Assembly: GCA_904066235.2 (NCBI GenBank)
Contig: CAJFCV020000002.1
Span: 3,224,001-3,288,000 of the forward strand
Direction of reading: 5' to 3'
DNA length: 64,000 bases
DNA from: Bursaphelenchus xylophilus
Taxonomy: Eukaryota > Nematoda > Chromadorea > Rhabditida > Aphelenchoididae
The notes beneath the pieces were generated by a model. It searched no databases. It saw only the letters and a list, made by a program, of their open reading frames with translations, and was not told where the DNA came from. Below, piece by piece: positions 22,570-35,088 of this stretch. Position numbers and translations under genes: made by a program. Within the stretch, counting starts at the first letter, position 1. Every line of letters starts with the position of its first letter.

Positions 22570-23875
22570 GTTTAATTATAAATAGTATAAAAAAATTAAA
22601 AGATAGTTAACAAATAAAAAAGTTTTATCAGTCTAAAGTTTCCTTTTGCAAATAGAAATAATAAAGTTGTGATACAAAAAGCAGTTGAAGAGAACTAAAA
22701 AACAGTAAAAAAGAGCAATCTTTTTCATTTCGAAACCTCTTTATATTTGTTTGCAGAAAAAAACTTTTTTCGGTAGTTTCGAAATTGATCAGAGTTGTTA
22801 CGATAGCGCTATGACTCTTCGGGCCAGCGACAGTTTGGGTCAACGATACAATGGATCACATCGGTTCGTCGTTGTACGCATGGGGAAGGCTAAGAGAAGG
22901 CTTAGTTACAAGAAAGAATAAGATTGATCGGGTCCCAGGCTGGCTTAACACCTGCTTTGAGGAATTTTACATGTATTCTCATCAATAATATCTACATAAA
23001 TAAAAGTTGCGGACCTTTGTTTTTTGCCCGCAAATTTTTGTCTTGTATATGTCATAATACCTTAGGGTAAAGAAAACTAACGTTAGTAATAGCTAAAATT
23101 TGAAAAAGTGGACATATTGTAAGTCTCCGCCAAGTCTCCGCTGAGCTCGCCGGGCCGACTTCGTCAAATTGTTTTGTGTAGTACTATTTGCGATTGGGAT
23201 CTTTACATAAGGTCTAGAAATGGGACCTTTGTTACACATGTAACTCGTGACAATTCTTTGTGGCCAAACTTTTTTGGTGACGGCCGGGAACAATTTTCTG
23301 GAGAAAGGTTGGGCCAAATCTGTTTTGTGGCCAGGCCAAGCCGAACCTTTATCGGGTCCGGTTTCGGTCCTGGAGCTGCCATTAGTCCGGCCCCTTGGCC
23401 GTGTTCTTAGGTTTCCAACTCGACCTCCCTGTGAAGTCATCGTCGCTTGTTTTCAGCACTTCCCTTCCCGAGCGCGCATCTTCCTGGTTTGGCATAATCA
23501 GTTTGTTTACATTCTTTTGTTGTTTGTCCTTCGAATAACACTCCTTTTTTCAAAGATTACTGTGCACCCTTAAAAACAAAACTTCTGGTTTGGCTTAATT
23601 TGAATAAACCGAATTCGCCGTTTATGAATAATTTAGTTTTTAATTGAGTCGGTAGAACAAAACTAGAGTGCACAATGACAAACACACCTGTTTTTTCTGT
23701 CATTCATGTCGAATTCTTCTTGTCGAAAAGGTTGGAAAATATGGGGTTTTCTCGCACCGTGCAATTAGTTCTTTTCGGTTGTATCGTACCCTGCCTTCTT
23801 CCACACAGTTCATGTCGCCCAAATCACTCCAGAAATTTTGCGAACGGGCTAGTAAATAAACAACTGCTCTTGTAA
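22570..23875. other. Upstream region of the S28 gene, no other gene seen
   Basis: AT-rich sequence follows the start of the S28 gene. A segment at 23055-23140 is an inverted copy of 21215-21300 inside the S28 gene. GC-rich fragments with GGCCGGCCC occur near 22490 and 23380. A lone end of the CTAGTCCG-type repeat lies at 23818-23853. No promoter motif could be assigned. Confidence 0.4.
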
Positions 23876-24374
23876 GAATTTTTTCTCACAAGAGAAAGCA
23901 CCAAAAAATGGCCTAGAAATACTGTAAGTTTGCTTGTTTCAACGGCTCTAGGAAGGAATCTAGTTGACAAACCAGCTCCTCAAGTGACTTGGTCCTCCCA
24001 TGGGGACCACACGTCAAAGAAAAAGTGAAAAAAACAAGAATCTCGGGTCATTGATTTTTGACGAAATGTCTCTGAATTATCGAGTCACAAAAGAAAACTT
24101 TTCCAGAGAAAAAGTTTTTTTTCCGAGAAAAATTTTTTTTCCAAGAGAAAAATAATTTTTCTACCTCGATAATTATGTGGCATTTCGCAAAAAATCAATG
24201 ATCCGAGATTCTTGTTTTTTCACTTCTTCTTTGACGTGTGGTCCCCATGGAAGGACCAAGTCACTTGAGGAGCTGGTTTGTCAACTAGGTTCCTTCCTAG
24301 AGCCGTTGAAACAATGCAAACTTACGGTATTTCTAGGCCATTTTTTGGAGCTTTCTTTTGTGAGAAAATTTTTT
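23876..24374. repeat. Foldback element, about 500 bp
   Basis: Inverted arms start with AATTTTTTCTCACAAGAGAA and include CTAGGAAGGAACCTAG-like and GGACCAAGTCACTTGAGGAG blocks on both sides, meeting at an A/T-rich centre near 24115. The inner part (CACGTCAAAGAAAAAGTGAA and AATCTCGGGTCATTGATTTT) recurs at 26880-27075 and 31940-32195. Confidence 0.8.
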
Positions 24375-24633
24375 CAATTTTCTGAAAGAATTTTTTTGAT
24401 GTGGACCATGTTTTCGGCGAGGAGGTGTGTTAAATGAGCCTTGAGGATGCTCGCCAATTCCGGTGGTGCCTTATTGTTAGTAGATCAAAACAGACGCCTA
24501 TTACTTCTTCAGTGCCCTTTTCCTCGTCTCCTTATGGTGTTTTTGTTGTGATGTCTGTGTAAGTCTTCCTTTGTTTAACAACAAAAAATAATATTATATG
24601 GGTCTGTCGGTTTCATTGGGAAGCAACCTTTTT

Positions 24634-24788
24634 TCAGTCCGTCGGGAAAATAATGAGCATAATGTCGGTGCGCCAATCAGGTCGCTGAAGTGAACAGCAA
24701 TTTGATTTTGCCGCAACAAAAATCATTTTTTCGGCGGCAATGTGATTTTCGATGTGACAGAGTGGTCGTTATTTTCCCGACAGACTGA
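24634..24788. repeat. MITE, type 1 interior
   Basis: Ends TCAGTCCGTCGGGAAAATAA and TTTTCCCGACAGACTGA. It is part of a duplicated segment whose second copy is at 41270-41700. Confidence 0.8.
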
Positions 24789-24818
24789 TATTAAAATTTT
24801 CATAGAGTGAATGGGGTT

Positions 24819-25049
24819 TATCAAATGCCAATGCACTTTATGAAAATAATAATAGTAATGAGCTTATTAGCAAACTTTAGCTCTAAAGCGTTGGAAACAA
24901 ATGCACCCAATCATGGTCAATGTAAGTGTCTAGACGCGGGCAAATATAAATTACTTAGAAAGATAATTTCTGACAGAGGTCCTTTATGGGGGAGAGTGGT
25001 CCGGGAGAAAATGGCTATTTTCTTGCTAGTCCTGCCAGAAATTAGTTGA
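24819..25049 (+). pseudogene. Small secreted-protein-like frame, frameshifted copy
   Basis: Function unknown. From an ATG at the end of a GCAC-type repeat terminus (ATGCACTTTATGAAAATA) it reads MPMHFMKIIIVMSLL and then a hydrophilic segment with NAPNHGQCKCLDAGKYKLL, like the copy at 41461-41682. Relative to that copy one base is missing in GAGAAAATGG (GAGAATAATGG in the other), so the last 17 or so codons are read out of frame. No family was recognised. Confidence 0.4.
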
Positions 25050-26131
25050 CCACTTGCAGGAACGTTGAATTTTCGGCTGAAATTCCTCATTGCAAAATCT
25101 GTTATTTTCTCGACAGATTGATAGTATTACGCTTTTTCAAAAGTGCGTAAAGCAGGAAATTGCACAGTGCAAATAGAACCGTTCTTTTCTCACAGTGCAT
25201 GCCGCCGAAATGACTTCAAACTATACCATACGAACCGATGATTACACGTCAAGGTGAACTTTCATATCATTTTTGGCAAACCATAGCTTACAGACATGCC
25301 AATAATGTGGCCAACGTGCACTTCGAAAGCTACGGAGTCGGTAATCAAATCTGTTAAGTATACACTGTGCCGATTATCGAGTTGTTGGAATTTATTTTCG
25401 TTGGTAACCTAAGTTCTCTGGTGTTTCGTATACTTTTCCGACAAGAATCTTAGTTTTTATGACTTTTTATTGTAATTCAAAAGTTGAATATCTTGGTCGC
25501 GCCGAATTCTAATCAATGGGCGGAGCCAAAATTCAGGTGGCGGAGCCAAAATTCAAGGTGGAGGTCGGCTGGGAGAGAGGGCACCATGTGACACATTTTC
25601 GTCGCTCCGCGAGCCGCGAAATTTACCTTGCCCCCCTTCACAGTTTTTCTTCTTTCGGCCCGGCCTGGGGTTACCTCTTACCCCCTCCCTCTAGCTATGC
25701 CCTTGTCAGGCATGGTAAATCCAACGGTCTCAATCTACCATCTTCAATTACCGTGGTTTCAATGATTTGTTCATTAAAGCTCATGAATTCTTTCTCTGAA
25801 AAGGGGCCGGCCCCAAGGACTCGAGAAATTCTTTAGCCCCCGGCCAGGCCCCAAAAGGTCGGGCCCGGCCCCAGTTCTTTTCAAAATTTCCAAAGCCCGC
25901 CTCCTACCATGTCTGGCTATCGACGACGCTCGTATTGTGCCTTTGATGGCAACGCGTGCTCATACAAAAATTTCAATACGTATTGTTACTTTATTTCTCA
26001 ACTAATATTGACAGGTAGAACGCAATTGCTATTATAATATTATATTTACAATCCAATGAAATCTATAGCCGTGTTTTGAAGCACACGCTTATCTAGTCAA
26101 GATTCAAGTGCGTTAAATTTCAGTTGCAGCC

Positions 26132-27947
26132 ATGGCATACCAAGATATTTATGCATTTTGCTCACTCATCATTATGACGATATCCGTTCTCCTGTGCCTT
26201 CTTGTCATTTACCTCTCATATCGGATATACAGCGTGAATCGGCGACGAGAGTATACGTGGATTATGGGGTTTAACGCGCTAGTCGACATTGTGTATTCGT
26301 TGGCGCTGGGGATTGTGGCAACGGTAGGTGAAAGCTTGGTTTATCTTCCGGGTGTGGCAGTTTTACAGCTCAATTTGAAATGGCTAAAACTGTTTTTAGT
26401 TTTTGGCCAATTGTCAAGTATTTGTAGTGGCTGCAAAATTGCCGTACCCTGTTAACAGACCCTTTCTTGGCATGATGTGATATCTTTACAGCCACCCCAT
26501 TTCAGTGTGGTATCGCAACTCACGACCAGTTCTTTCTGACGGTGGAGAATCCTCTCCTCCAGGACATGCATCCCTTCTTCTTGCACGTCGCGATCTTCCT
26601 TGTGTCTCTGATGACACTGGCCATTGCTCCCTGCAACACCGTCCATTTCTACTACCGCTATTGCATGATATGCAAGGATGTGTTGTGGTCAAAGCGAAAG
26701 TACTTTTTCCTGTATTTGGCGGCTCTATCATATCTGACCATAAATGGAGTCGTTTTCCACTTCTCGGGGACCGCAGACACGGCGGAGAGCCGGAGGAGCT
26801 TGGAAGAGATGCAGGGACGACCCGCACCACGACATTTTGTGACACGGCAGGTGAGTTTGGAGGGGTGATACACTTCAAAAAAATGAAAAAACAAGAAATG
26901 TTTGATTTTTGACAAAATTTCGCCGAAATTTTGAGTCACTTTCCCAGAGAAAAAGCTCTTTTTCGATAAAAATTACTTTTCGGACTCGATAATTCTGTGG
27001 CAGTTCGCAAAAAATCACTGATCCGAGATTCCTTATTTTTTCAATTTTCTGAAAGAATTTTTTTGACGTGTGATGATGAGTATTTTTATAAAGGGGGCAC
27101 AAAAATCCTCGATTTTTTGCATGAGAAAAAACGCACTGTGCGTTGGCGACAAACGTGGGAACAAATTCAAAATGCACTGTGCAAAAGAGAAAAATTGTCC
27201 ATGCACTTTGTGAAAATATAAATAGCGCTCACTGGTAGTGCATCAAATTAGAACACGCAAAATACACGCGTCGGTCTGTCGGGAAAATAATGAGCACAAT
27301 GTCGCTGCGTCTATCACGCGGCTGAAATGAAAAGCAATTTGATTTTTCCGCGAGACAATTCATTTCTTCGGCGGCGATGCGATTTTCGTTGCGGCAGAGT
27401 GCTCGTTATTTTCCCGACAAAATGATGCAATACTGAAGATTGATTATTGAAGGACTCTGCTTGATTTTTAGGACGATCCTTTGTTCATGTTGTGCGTTGT
27501 CAACTGCCAAATCATTTTCACCGTCGAGTACGGAATAATCATCTTCTGTGGTGTCCGAATCATTCTGAAAATGCGAGAGAAGGTTGGAGCCACCGCTAGC
27601 TCAACGAGACGAGCGCAAAAATACGTGATAATCGTGATGATGCTGCAGGTAAGTGAACTTGCAAAAATTATCGCCCTCTATTAACATTCTGTACTTGTAA
27701 ATATTATACATGTATATTTCAGGCTGCCTACCCCCTCATATTGTACTTCATACCGATCATGTATCTGACCTCGATGGTAGGCTTTGGAGGGCAAATTAAC
27801 GACGTTAGCTATATGGGGGCGACCTCAATCCAACTGCTCCCCGCCCTCAACTCGCTGTCAGTCTTGACGATGCTGCCTTCATACCGCAGAGCGTTTCTAC
27901 ACAACCGTCATCTCGAGACAGCGTTGACGATGATCTCAGAGACCTAG
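26132..27947 (+). CDS. Seven-transmembrane chemoreceptor-like protein (Str superfamily-like), copy 1
   Basis: A nematode-type G-protein-coupled receptor, probably in sensory-neuron membranes; ligand unknown. Exons 26132-26327, 26492-26850, 27472-27648 and 27723-27947 join in phase to 318 residues. Seven hydrophobic segments are visible near residues 9-30, 43-65, 96-118, 136-154, 193-214, 236-261 and 277-297. Useful landmarks are CNTVHFYYRY after segment 3, a basic loop with KMREK and STRRAQKY before segment 6, and PALNSLSVLTMLPSYRRAF at segment 7, which resembles the NP-like and PxYR ends of str/srh/srd-type receptors. A TTTCAG lies 13 bp before the start codon, suitable for trans-splicing. 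Intron 2 contains a foldback repeat and a type 1 MITE. The second copy at 35907 has the same plan. The exact subfamily is uncertain. Confidence 0.85.
26878..27075. repeat. Foldback repeat related to 23876-24374
   Basis: AAATGAAAAAACAAGAAATG on the left and the roughly inverted ATTCCTTATTTTTTCAATTT on the right, with ATCACTGATCCGAGATT and TTGACGTGTG shared with the other copies. It lies in intron 2 of the first receptor gene. Confidence 0.65.
27271..27424. repeat. MITE, type 1 interior
   Basis: Ends TCGGTCTGTCGGGAAAATAA and TTTTCCCGACAAAATGA. It ends about 45 bp before exon 3 of the first receptor gene. Confidence 0.8.
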
Positions 27948-27974
27948 ACGTCTTTCTTGAAGTACGCCTTTTTG

Positions 27975-28052
27975 TCAGTCTGTCGGGAAAGTAATGAGCA
28001 CAACGTGGTTACGCATATCGCGTCACTGAAGTGAAAAGCACTTTTTTGTTGA
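27975..28052. repeat. MITE, type 1, left half only
   Basis: TCAGTCTGTCGGGAAAGTAA then GTCACTGAAGTGAAAAGCA; truncated. It starts 27 bp after the stop codon of the first receptor gene, so it probably contributes to its 3' untranslated region. Confidence 0.65.
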
Positions 28053-28699
28053 CATATATGTACATTGGAACACGACTGTTGTTCGCGGTTGAGGATACAA
28101 ATAAACACGTCTAAGTGTATTGGAAAACGACGGTTAGTGCGTGTTTATCCGGTTCCAGACATGGCTTTGGCAAACTTCATAAAAGAAGGCCCGGTTTCAA
28201 AACCACGCCCTAAAAGGGCAGGGCGTGGTGTCGACCTAGTTTTGGCGGCTCAAAATGAGAAAAAAATGTGGCTTGAAAGGAAATATTAATTGGGTGAAAA
28301 AAAAGAAAAAAAATTGGAGCAGAGCCGAGTGGAGCTTTGGGTGCATTGGGGCCGGCTTTTAAGGGTCTGACAATTTTGAAAAACGGAAGCGGGCCAAGAG
28401 ACCAAGCATGGCAACTCAGGCAATCCCCCGCTTCCTTTCTCTAGCGACAATGAGAGAGCTTAGTATTTTACCGACAGATTGATAATATTATACAAGTAGA
28501 TTTAAATTCATGCCAAACTTCACCGAAGTCTGAGTGTCGCAGTTTCCCTGTAAAATGACCATCGCTTTTCACAATAATTTTATCTCTTTTTCTACTATAT
28601 TTGTTACACTTCGTTTGGTTGTTCTATTTTGAACTGCGTGCTTGGCCAATGTCGGAATGAGGTAAGCGAAATGGCTTGGTGAATTGAATGGAACTCCAC

Positions 28700-29355
28700 A
28701 AGACGAAGGGCTTCAGGGATTAACGCATTCGAAACACTGATCTTATAATAGTGTCTTCTCAATAAAGTGCATGGACATTTTTTTCTCTTTCGCATAGTGG
28801 AATATCTTCCCACGCTTATCGCCACCGCACAGTGCATTTTTCTCTTCTCGCACTGTGCGAAAAGCTTACGACGAAAAGCTGTAATAGTCTATGGTCTGCG
28901 CATCTTGTAGACTTTATTGGCTTCATAAAATAAAGTTCATAAACATTTGTTATCTTCCGCACAGTGCACATTGGACCTTTTCTCACCCTTGTCCGTAACG
29001 CACAGTGCGATTTACTCATTTTGCACTGTACAAATTCTTCAGCCATGCACAAAAAACACTTATTACATTTGCACTGTGCATTTCAATGTTTTCAGTTTTT
29101 GCGCTGTGCATTTGAAATATCGCTGCGACGTAAGCTTTTCTCGGCCGCGCCGCCGCGGTTTTCTGAAGAAGTTGCACAGTGCAAACGGCTTTTTTGAAGA
29201 TTTCAATGTGCGAAAAGAGAAAAATGTACTGTGCGTTGGCGACAAGCGTGGGAAGAAATTCCAGATGCACTGTGCGAAAGAGCAGAAATTTCCATGCACT
29301 TTATAATGAAGATACTAATATCAGTGTTTCGAACGCGTTAATCCCTGAAGCTTCT
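28700..29355. repeat. Palindromic repeat block rich in TGCACAGTGCA
   Basis: The outer arms carry GCTTCAGGGATTAACGC with ATTCGAAACACTGAT on the left and the inverse on the right. Inside each are AAAGTGCATGGA and its inverse, and the centre has about ten CACAGTGCA or GCACTGTGC motifs in both orientations. Confidence 0.7.
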
Positions 29356-30558
29356 CGTCAATTCGGTCTCGCCGTATTTACGGGTTGTTTCGTAAGCATA
29401 TCGGTATATGATCTCCCAGACATTCCTCGAAGTGCATAGCGACAAAGCTGCTTAGCCGAGGGCCTGTAGGCCTTGGAAGACGTTAACGGCAGTCGCCTTT
29501 AATGAAAGGATTAATTTCGCTCCATGTAGACCCACTTTTCGCCTGGAGTTTGCCAATGTAAACAAACTTGTGACATTAATCCCTCTTTGTGAATAAGTAA
29601 TCCCTTGTGTGATAATGGGAACTAATGAGGCTCGCAGGTTCAGGAGTCCTTTCGCGACGGCTTTAAAGTTCAAAAAATTTTAATTTAATCGTCGGCCGAG
29701 ACAAAAAACGTCATAAAAAAGGAGAGAGGAGCAAAGGAGCACGAACCGTCTAATCCGCGCTCTGTTCGGTTGAGGTGAGCCCTTCGCCATTTATATGATA
29801 AATATTCCTGGGGGAGCGCGGCCATCTCCTCAAAACAATATTTCCCTTCTTCCCCAATTAGACGTGTCCAAATTATCCGCAACCCGCGTACGTATGTATG
29901 TATGTTGAAGATGGGTGTGTGTACGTGTCCGCGCCGACAAACCGCCGCCTGAATCCCGATGAGGAACGGGTTGTACTCGCGGTTATATACAGTAATAGAT
30001 GGGGTGTTGACACCCACCACCAACCTGGTCTCGTCCCGGCGTACGACTTTTTCTTTGCCCTTTTAAAGTTTTTATTCCCCCCGCCACCACACCGCGCCGG
30101 ATATATGTTGGGCATGTAACAAGGCCCAACTCTTTTAGTGTACTTGTTTCACCCGCCTAATGGCAGATTGGCTATGCGTCCGGCCCTGATGCCGGATTCA
30201 GGGCGTGGAAAATTGCGCATCTTTAAGCGGGCGCCTTCGTTCGCACCTACTGTGCATTGAATATTCTGCCGACATTGAATAACAAGCGAGAGTCCAAGTG
30301 CTACGCTTGGGTTTTTTTCTTTTTGAGATTTTGCACGCATGTCGCAAGCCCGGGAAGAGTAAGTTCCTTCTCAAATTGGATTTATGTCGCAAGCGACAAA
30401 TCGGAAATTACTATCAGTCTGCCGGGAAGGCAGTGGGCACAATGTCGATGTTTTTCATAGATGGGGTTTTGAAATACATTATGAGCATGTTTATCAGCAT
30501 GAGCACATAAATTCAAGATCGCTTTAAAAGCTTCTTCTTTTTGCTTTGTAAGCCTGAT

Positions 30559-30714
30559 ATCGGTCTGTCGGGAATATAATGAACACAATGTCAACGGACC
30601 AATCGCGTTGATGAAATGAAAAGCGATTTGATTTGGCCGCGACACAATTCATTCTCTCGGCGGCGATGCGATTTTCGACGCGACGGAGTGCTCATTATTT
30701 TCCCGACAGGCTGA
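30559..30714. repeat. MITE, type 1 interior
   Basis: Ends TCGGTCTGTCGGGAATATAA and TTTTCCCGACAGGCTGA with full type 1 interior. Confidence 0.8.
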
Positions 30715-31939
30715 TAGTTTTTGATCAATTACTTGGTCGACTGGTAAAAAAATGAGAGTGATTATTTTGAAGCCTTGCAATTTTTTTATGTTCTGCTTTC
30801 ATCGTTTAAAATTTGCTGCAAATATTTCGATGAGAAACCTTCCTGCTTTGTGGCGCGTCGGGCATAGGCCACATAACAATCTCTGGAATTTCTAGTTTGC
30901 GCTTTGTAAGCACGGCCGAGAAATGCAACAATCTTTGCGGCCGCACGCGAAATGACTATTACCAGTTCCGCTTAACGACGAGAGATGGCAAGAAAATGTG
31001 TGACATTTCGTCTTGTATTCACCAACATACTTGAATCAAAAGGGCTTCTCTGAAAAAATTGGATAAAATTTGCGAGCTAGGCGTGTCGCATGTTTCGAAA
31101 AACATAATCTAAATTCGTAGCAAGTTTCATCAAAATCTGGACGCCGCTCTGTAAATAATCATATCTAAATTTAGTTTTATTTGGTTTATACCTTATTAGG
31201 AATTCTTCGAAATTCGAAAATTAAAATTCTACTCGTTTCTCGCTCACTATTTTTATTTTTTTGCTTGTACGTACATACAAACTATCATTGGTCCAACGGC
31301 GCGTATACGTATATGGTACATGCTTCGTGGTTTTGCTTTTGGAGGCTAGAAAGATATTTGATTTTTCGGTACACAATTCACTTTCTCGGTGACAATGCGA
31401 TTTTTGATGCGACAGAGTGCGCATTATTTTCCCCGCAGACTGATATTTCAAGTCACACTTGTCCTATACCGAGCACGAGTTGAATATAGGGCAAGCTTTC
31501 AGCACTAATAGACTTATTTATTTACTGTAAGGCTGAAATAATTGGCCTGTACTCTCGAGAGTCGGCCAATGCCTAAAGGGCGCGTCTGACAGATTAACTA
31601 AGTGGGCCTTTAGCCGATTTGACGAGTTTATATATAAAGCCGGCCCCAGACTACATTTCAGTTTGCTTTTGAACGGTTTACTGCACATGCCATTTGTGGG
31701 CAGTTTGTAAAACACAAGATGTCTTTGGAGAAAGCCTTGCAACTTTTGGAGGCACGGCTTATTCTGTCGGGTGAAGCCAATTTGAATCCTTTCGGGCCGG
31801 GTACGCGGAGAAAAAATTGGAAGCGGAGCGGCGGCCGTACAGTAAAAAATCCATCCGCAAAAAGTTAAATTTTATTTATTTTTTCCCTCACTTTTTTGAT
31901 GTTTTTCCAAGCTTCGCGCTTACTCATGCTATTTAGGGC

Positions 31940-32200
31940 GTCACAAGTCAAAAAAAGTGAAAAAACAAGGAATCTCGGATCATTGATTTTTGATGAAATG
32001 TCGCCGAATTATTGAGTCATAAAGGAAAACTGTCCCAGAATAAAAGTTTGTTTTCGAAAATTTTTTTTTTCGAAGAGAAGAGTAATTTTTCGAACTCGAT
32101 ATTCTGTGGCACTTCGCAAAAAATGAATGATCCGAGATTCTTTGTTTTTTCACTTTTCTGAACGAATTTTTTGAAAAGAATTTTTTGACGTGCGTTGCGA
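31940..32200. repeat. Foldback repeat related to 23876-24374
   Basis: CACAAGTCAAAAAAAGTGAA with AATCTCGGATCATTGATTTT on the left, and AATGATCCGAGATTCTTTG with TTTTTGACGTGCG on the right. Confidence 0.7.
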
Positions 32201-32878
32201 CTCTTACGGGCAACCACTCTGCGTTCATCCTAGTTTCCCGATTAGAATTCAAATTTTCTACCGTAATCTGCGTAGTATTATAGAAATTTTGCATTTACGA
32301 CTCCGTGGTGCAGATAAGTACAAATCTATTAAATCCATCCACCACTTTCAAAGCTATGAGAGTTTGGCTTCAAAAAAATACTTTCTGAACCTGTAAAAAT
32401 GCGTGTTTAACCTTATGGTAGTTATTCAAGCCACTTATGCACCTGGAAATTTAATTCGCAACATCCAACTGCCAAATTCATCGTTTGAATTGCCTATTCT
32501 AAAAAAATGTTGGCTGACTTCCAAACATGCCTGCAGAGTCTCCGTAGCTCTTCTAGCTTCCCGCAAGATGATTGCCGCAACTGTGGGTCCGCTACTACAT
32601 ATTTGGGCAGGCTTTAGAACCAATCAGGGTTGTAAGGCCGTCAACTTGTCAGACATGTTGTCAAATTGCGGTAATTTTTGTCATAAATTGTTCTGTTGTT
32701 CAGTCATTTTAATTTCCACATTTTGCTTTGTAAGAATTTGAATTTTTTAGGCACTAACGACCGATGAAATTAGCAGTAAATTTTTTTACAACTAATATTC
32801 GTCATAGCAAATGTATATTAAACTTGCGTGTGAAAGCTTCGCATATCCGAATTTTAAATTTTCGGGGGACGTACTCCA

Positions 32879-33264
32879 AGTGCGACGCTCAGATTTTGTT
32901 GAAACTTGGCGCAAATGTGTCTTTGTTGTTACAAGGACATGTGCAAGAATCCACGACCCAGATTTGTTAAAGTCAGCAAAAATGTGTCGTTTTTTTTGGG
33001 CGAGTTTTGACACGAAACGTTTAGTGCTTATTTGTACCGTAAAGGGTAATGTTTGCAGAAAAAAATCAATTTTTCCGCATAAGACTGCCAAAGATGACTT
33101 AAAAGTATTCTTCTCCCTGACCGCTCTCCGCATTTCACGAGCTTTCTCGGCCGAAGAGATCGGTTAATATCTCGGCGGCGCCTGCAAAGCGCGAGCTAAA
33201 ACTTTCAGGCATTTATATATGGCCCATGCCATGTGTGCGAAATTTAAAGGAAATTGAGCGTCAC
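32879..33264. repeat. Element with GACGCTCAGATTTT end
   Basis: Starts AAGTGCGACGCTCAGATTTT and ends AATTGAGCGTCACACATG, a weak inverse. The interior has CTCTCCGCATTTCACGAGC and GCCTGCAAAGCGCGAGCTAA, which recur near 1980, 21560, 61130 and 61670. Confidence 0.6.
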
Positions 33265-34194
33265 ACATGTAGGTGTTTCCTTTGTTTGTTCAGGCTTATG
33301 CTTGGATGAGGCTTACAGCTTGATTTGGGCGCTTACATAGCCCACCTCGTACTTTTGCATAGCTTGGGTTTGCTTTGACATCATTTTGAAAAATTCTGTC
33401 AGACTAACAATCCTAGCGCTCACTATTTTCCCTCTCTAAAAAGTGCGTAGTGAAGACTCCGTTTTTTAGAAATATAGTAACTAATAGTAAATAAGAATCG
33501 CTTGTATTATGATTTGGAGTGTTTCCTAGAGTACTCATAAAAATTTACGATGCAAATTATGGCTAGCTGCAACGGCTTCGCCTCTGAATTTGGATAAAAA
33601 GTTTTTGATTTTTTTTATATCAAGGACATTCGCAACGCCCCAAATTTCATAACCTGCCGGGCTTAGAGGACAAAAAATTGTATTAGCACATACTTAGAAT
33701 GAAGGAAAGAGACGGAAATGTCCTGTTCATGGTTTGTATAATACATTACAAATACAAATTCTGTCCAACCCGTGTTAATTTAGCCACCATTTCCCTACCT
33801 TTTCGAAATCTCAGCGGGCCGGAAGAATCGGGGCCGGCCCGACGTCTTTTTGGCATTACGCATGCGGACAACGTGTTGACGGCGGGGCTCATTTAACACG
33901 TTTGTGGAAAATACTAAAAAATTCCGTTTCAACAAAACATTAATTTTTGCCTCCGGCGGTGTACTATAGATTGAAAACAAACGTTTTTCTTCCGTCTTTT
34001 TACATAATTCGACGGAGGCGTGCGCTCCCGGCTAATTTCCTTTATTATGTTGACGGGCGCCGTGTTCGACGCAAATCTGTTCTCGGGCCTTCTTTTACAA
34101 CCCATTTGTTTTTTTAGTAGAGTCAACCCCCGAAAGTATGTTTGTAAATACTTCTTCCACGGGGTGGGTCAAGAAATGTGGCCGAAAGTTGGAG

Positions 34195-34635
34195 CCGATG
34201 CTATGCTAGTCCGCTCGTAGAGTTGCTGGAGTGATTCTTGGCTCCAGCATTATGCAAGAAAAAGCAAGGTGCGAGCGACAGCCCAAAAAGTCGTAGTGCA
34301 CGGTGCAAAATGAACTTTTGTTTTTTTTCACAGTGCATGCTGCAAAAATCACGGTAGGATTTGTACTTGGCGAGCCAAAAAGTCTTGACATGTCTGGACA
34401 GTAAGCCGTGGTGCATAAAGTTTGTTGCGCGGAGCGAATCAATTTTTTTGGTGCACTGCGATCCCGCACAGTGCAAAAACATTGTTTTGAAAAGGGCGAA
34501 CAAAGCACAGTGCACTCTTTTTTCGCACGTCGCCAAACTTTAGTCGCGCGACACCTCGCCGCAACGTCAAATTCATGTGCCCGCACTTTGCGAAAACATG
34601 TCAACACCTTTCGGCTCGCCTAGTACTGCTAGTCG
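34195..34635. repeat. GCAC-type repeat with CTAGTCCG ends
   Basis: Left end CTAGTCCGCTCGTAGAGTTG followed by CTGGAGTGATTCTTGG. The interior has several CACAGTGCA motifs, including inverted ones. Related ends occur near 34800, 48500, 49040, 59770 and 62935. Confidence 0.6.
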
Positions 34636-34933
34636 CGCCATAAAGTCCATAGAATTTTTTCGCGAACGTCATGGGGTGCGCTCGCCGGAAAGTGCATGTC
34701 GCTAGTGCAAAAACGGGGAATTGCCACGACAGGCGCGAAAGAGGAAGAAAAACGCACTGTGTAAATGTGTCAGGACTTTATAGCGCGATTCGTGCTAGTC
34801 CGTTCGTAAAGTCGCTGGAGTGACATGGGGATGGTGTCGGACCGGCATTTCAGCCCATCCGAAAGTCGTCGGACCAATTTTTTCGCATCTGCACTATGCA
34901 AAAAAGTCACGGTGCGAGCAACAGGCCAAAGTA

Positions 34934-35088
34934 TCAGTCTGTCGGGAAAATAACGGCGGATCGTCGCGCTTCGGACTCGCCCATCATCGCTTTGCGACGG
35001 CTGCCGAAGCTGGAGATTTGGCGCGCGATAGCGGTGAGGCGAGACGTTTTGATGCAGCGATCCGCCGTTATTTTTCCGATAGACTGAT
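34934..35088. repeat. MITE, type 3 interior
   Basis: Ends TCAGTCTGTCGGGAAAATAA and TTTTTCCGATAGACTGA. The subterminal sequence is CGGCGGATCGTCGCG on the left and GCGATCCGCCGTTA on the right, distinguishing type 3. Confidence 0.8.

Noticed and set aside
29685..30023. 112-codon minus-strand open frame near a TATG microsatellite
   Set aside because: No domain, no splice structure, and composition follows the local repeat.
32403..32741. 112-codon plus-strand open frame with several cysteines
   Set aside because: No signal peptide, domain or repeat of cysteine spacing recognised; surrounded by repeats.
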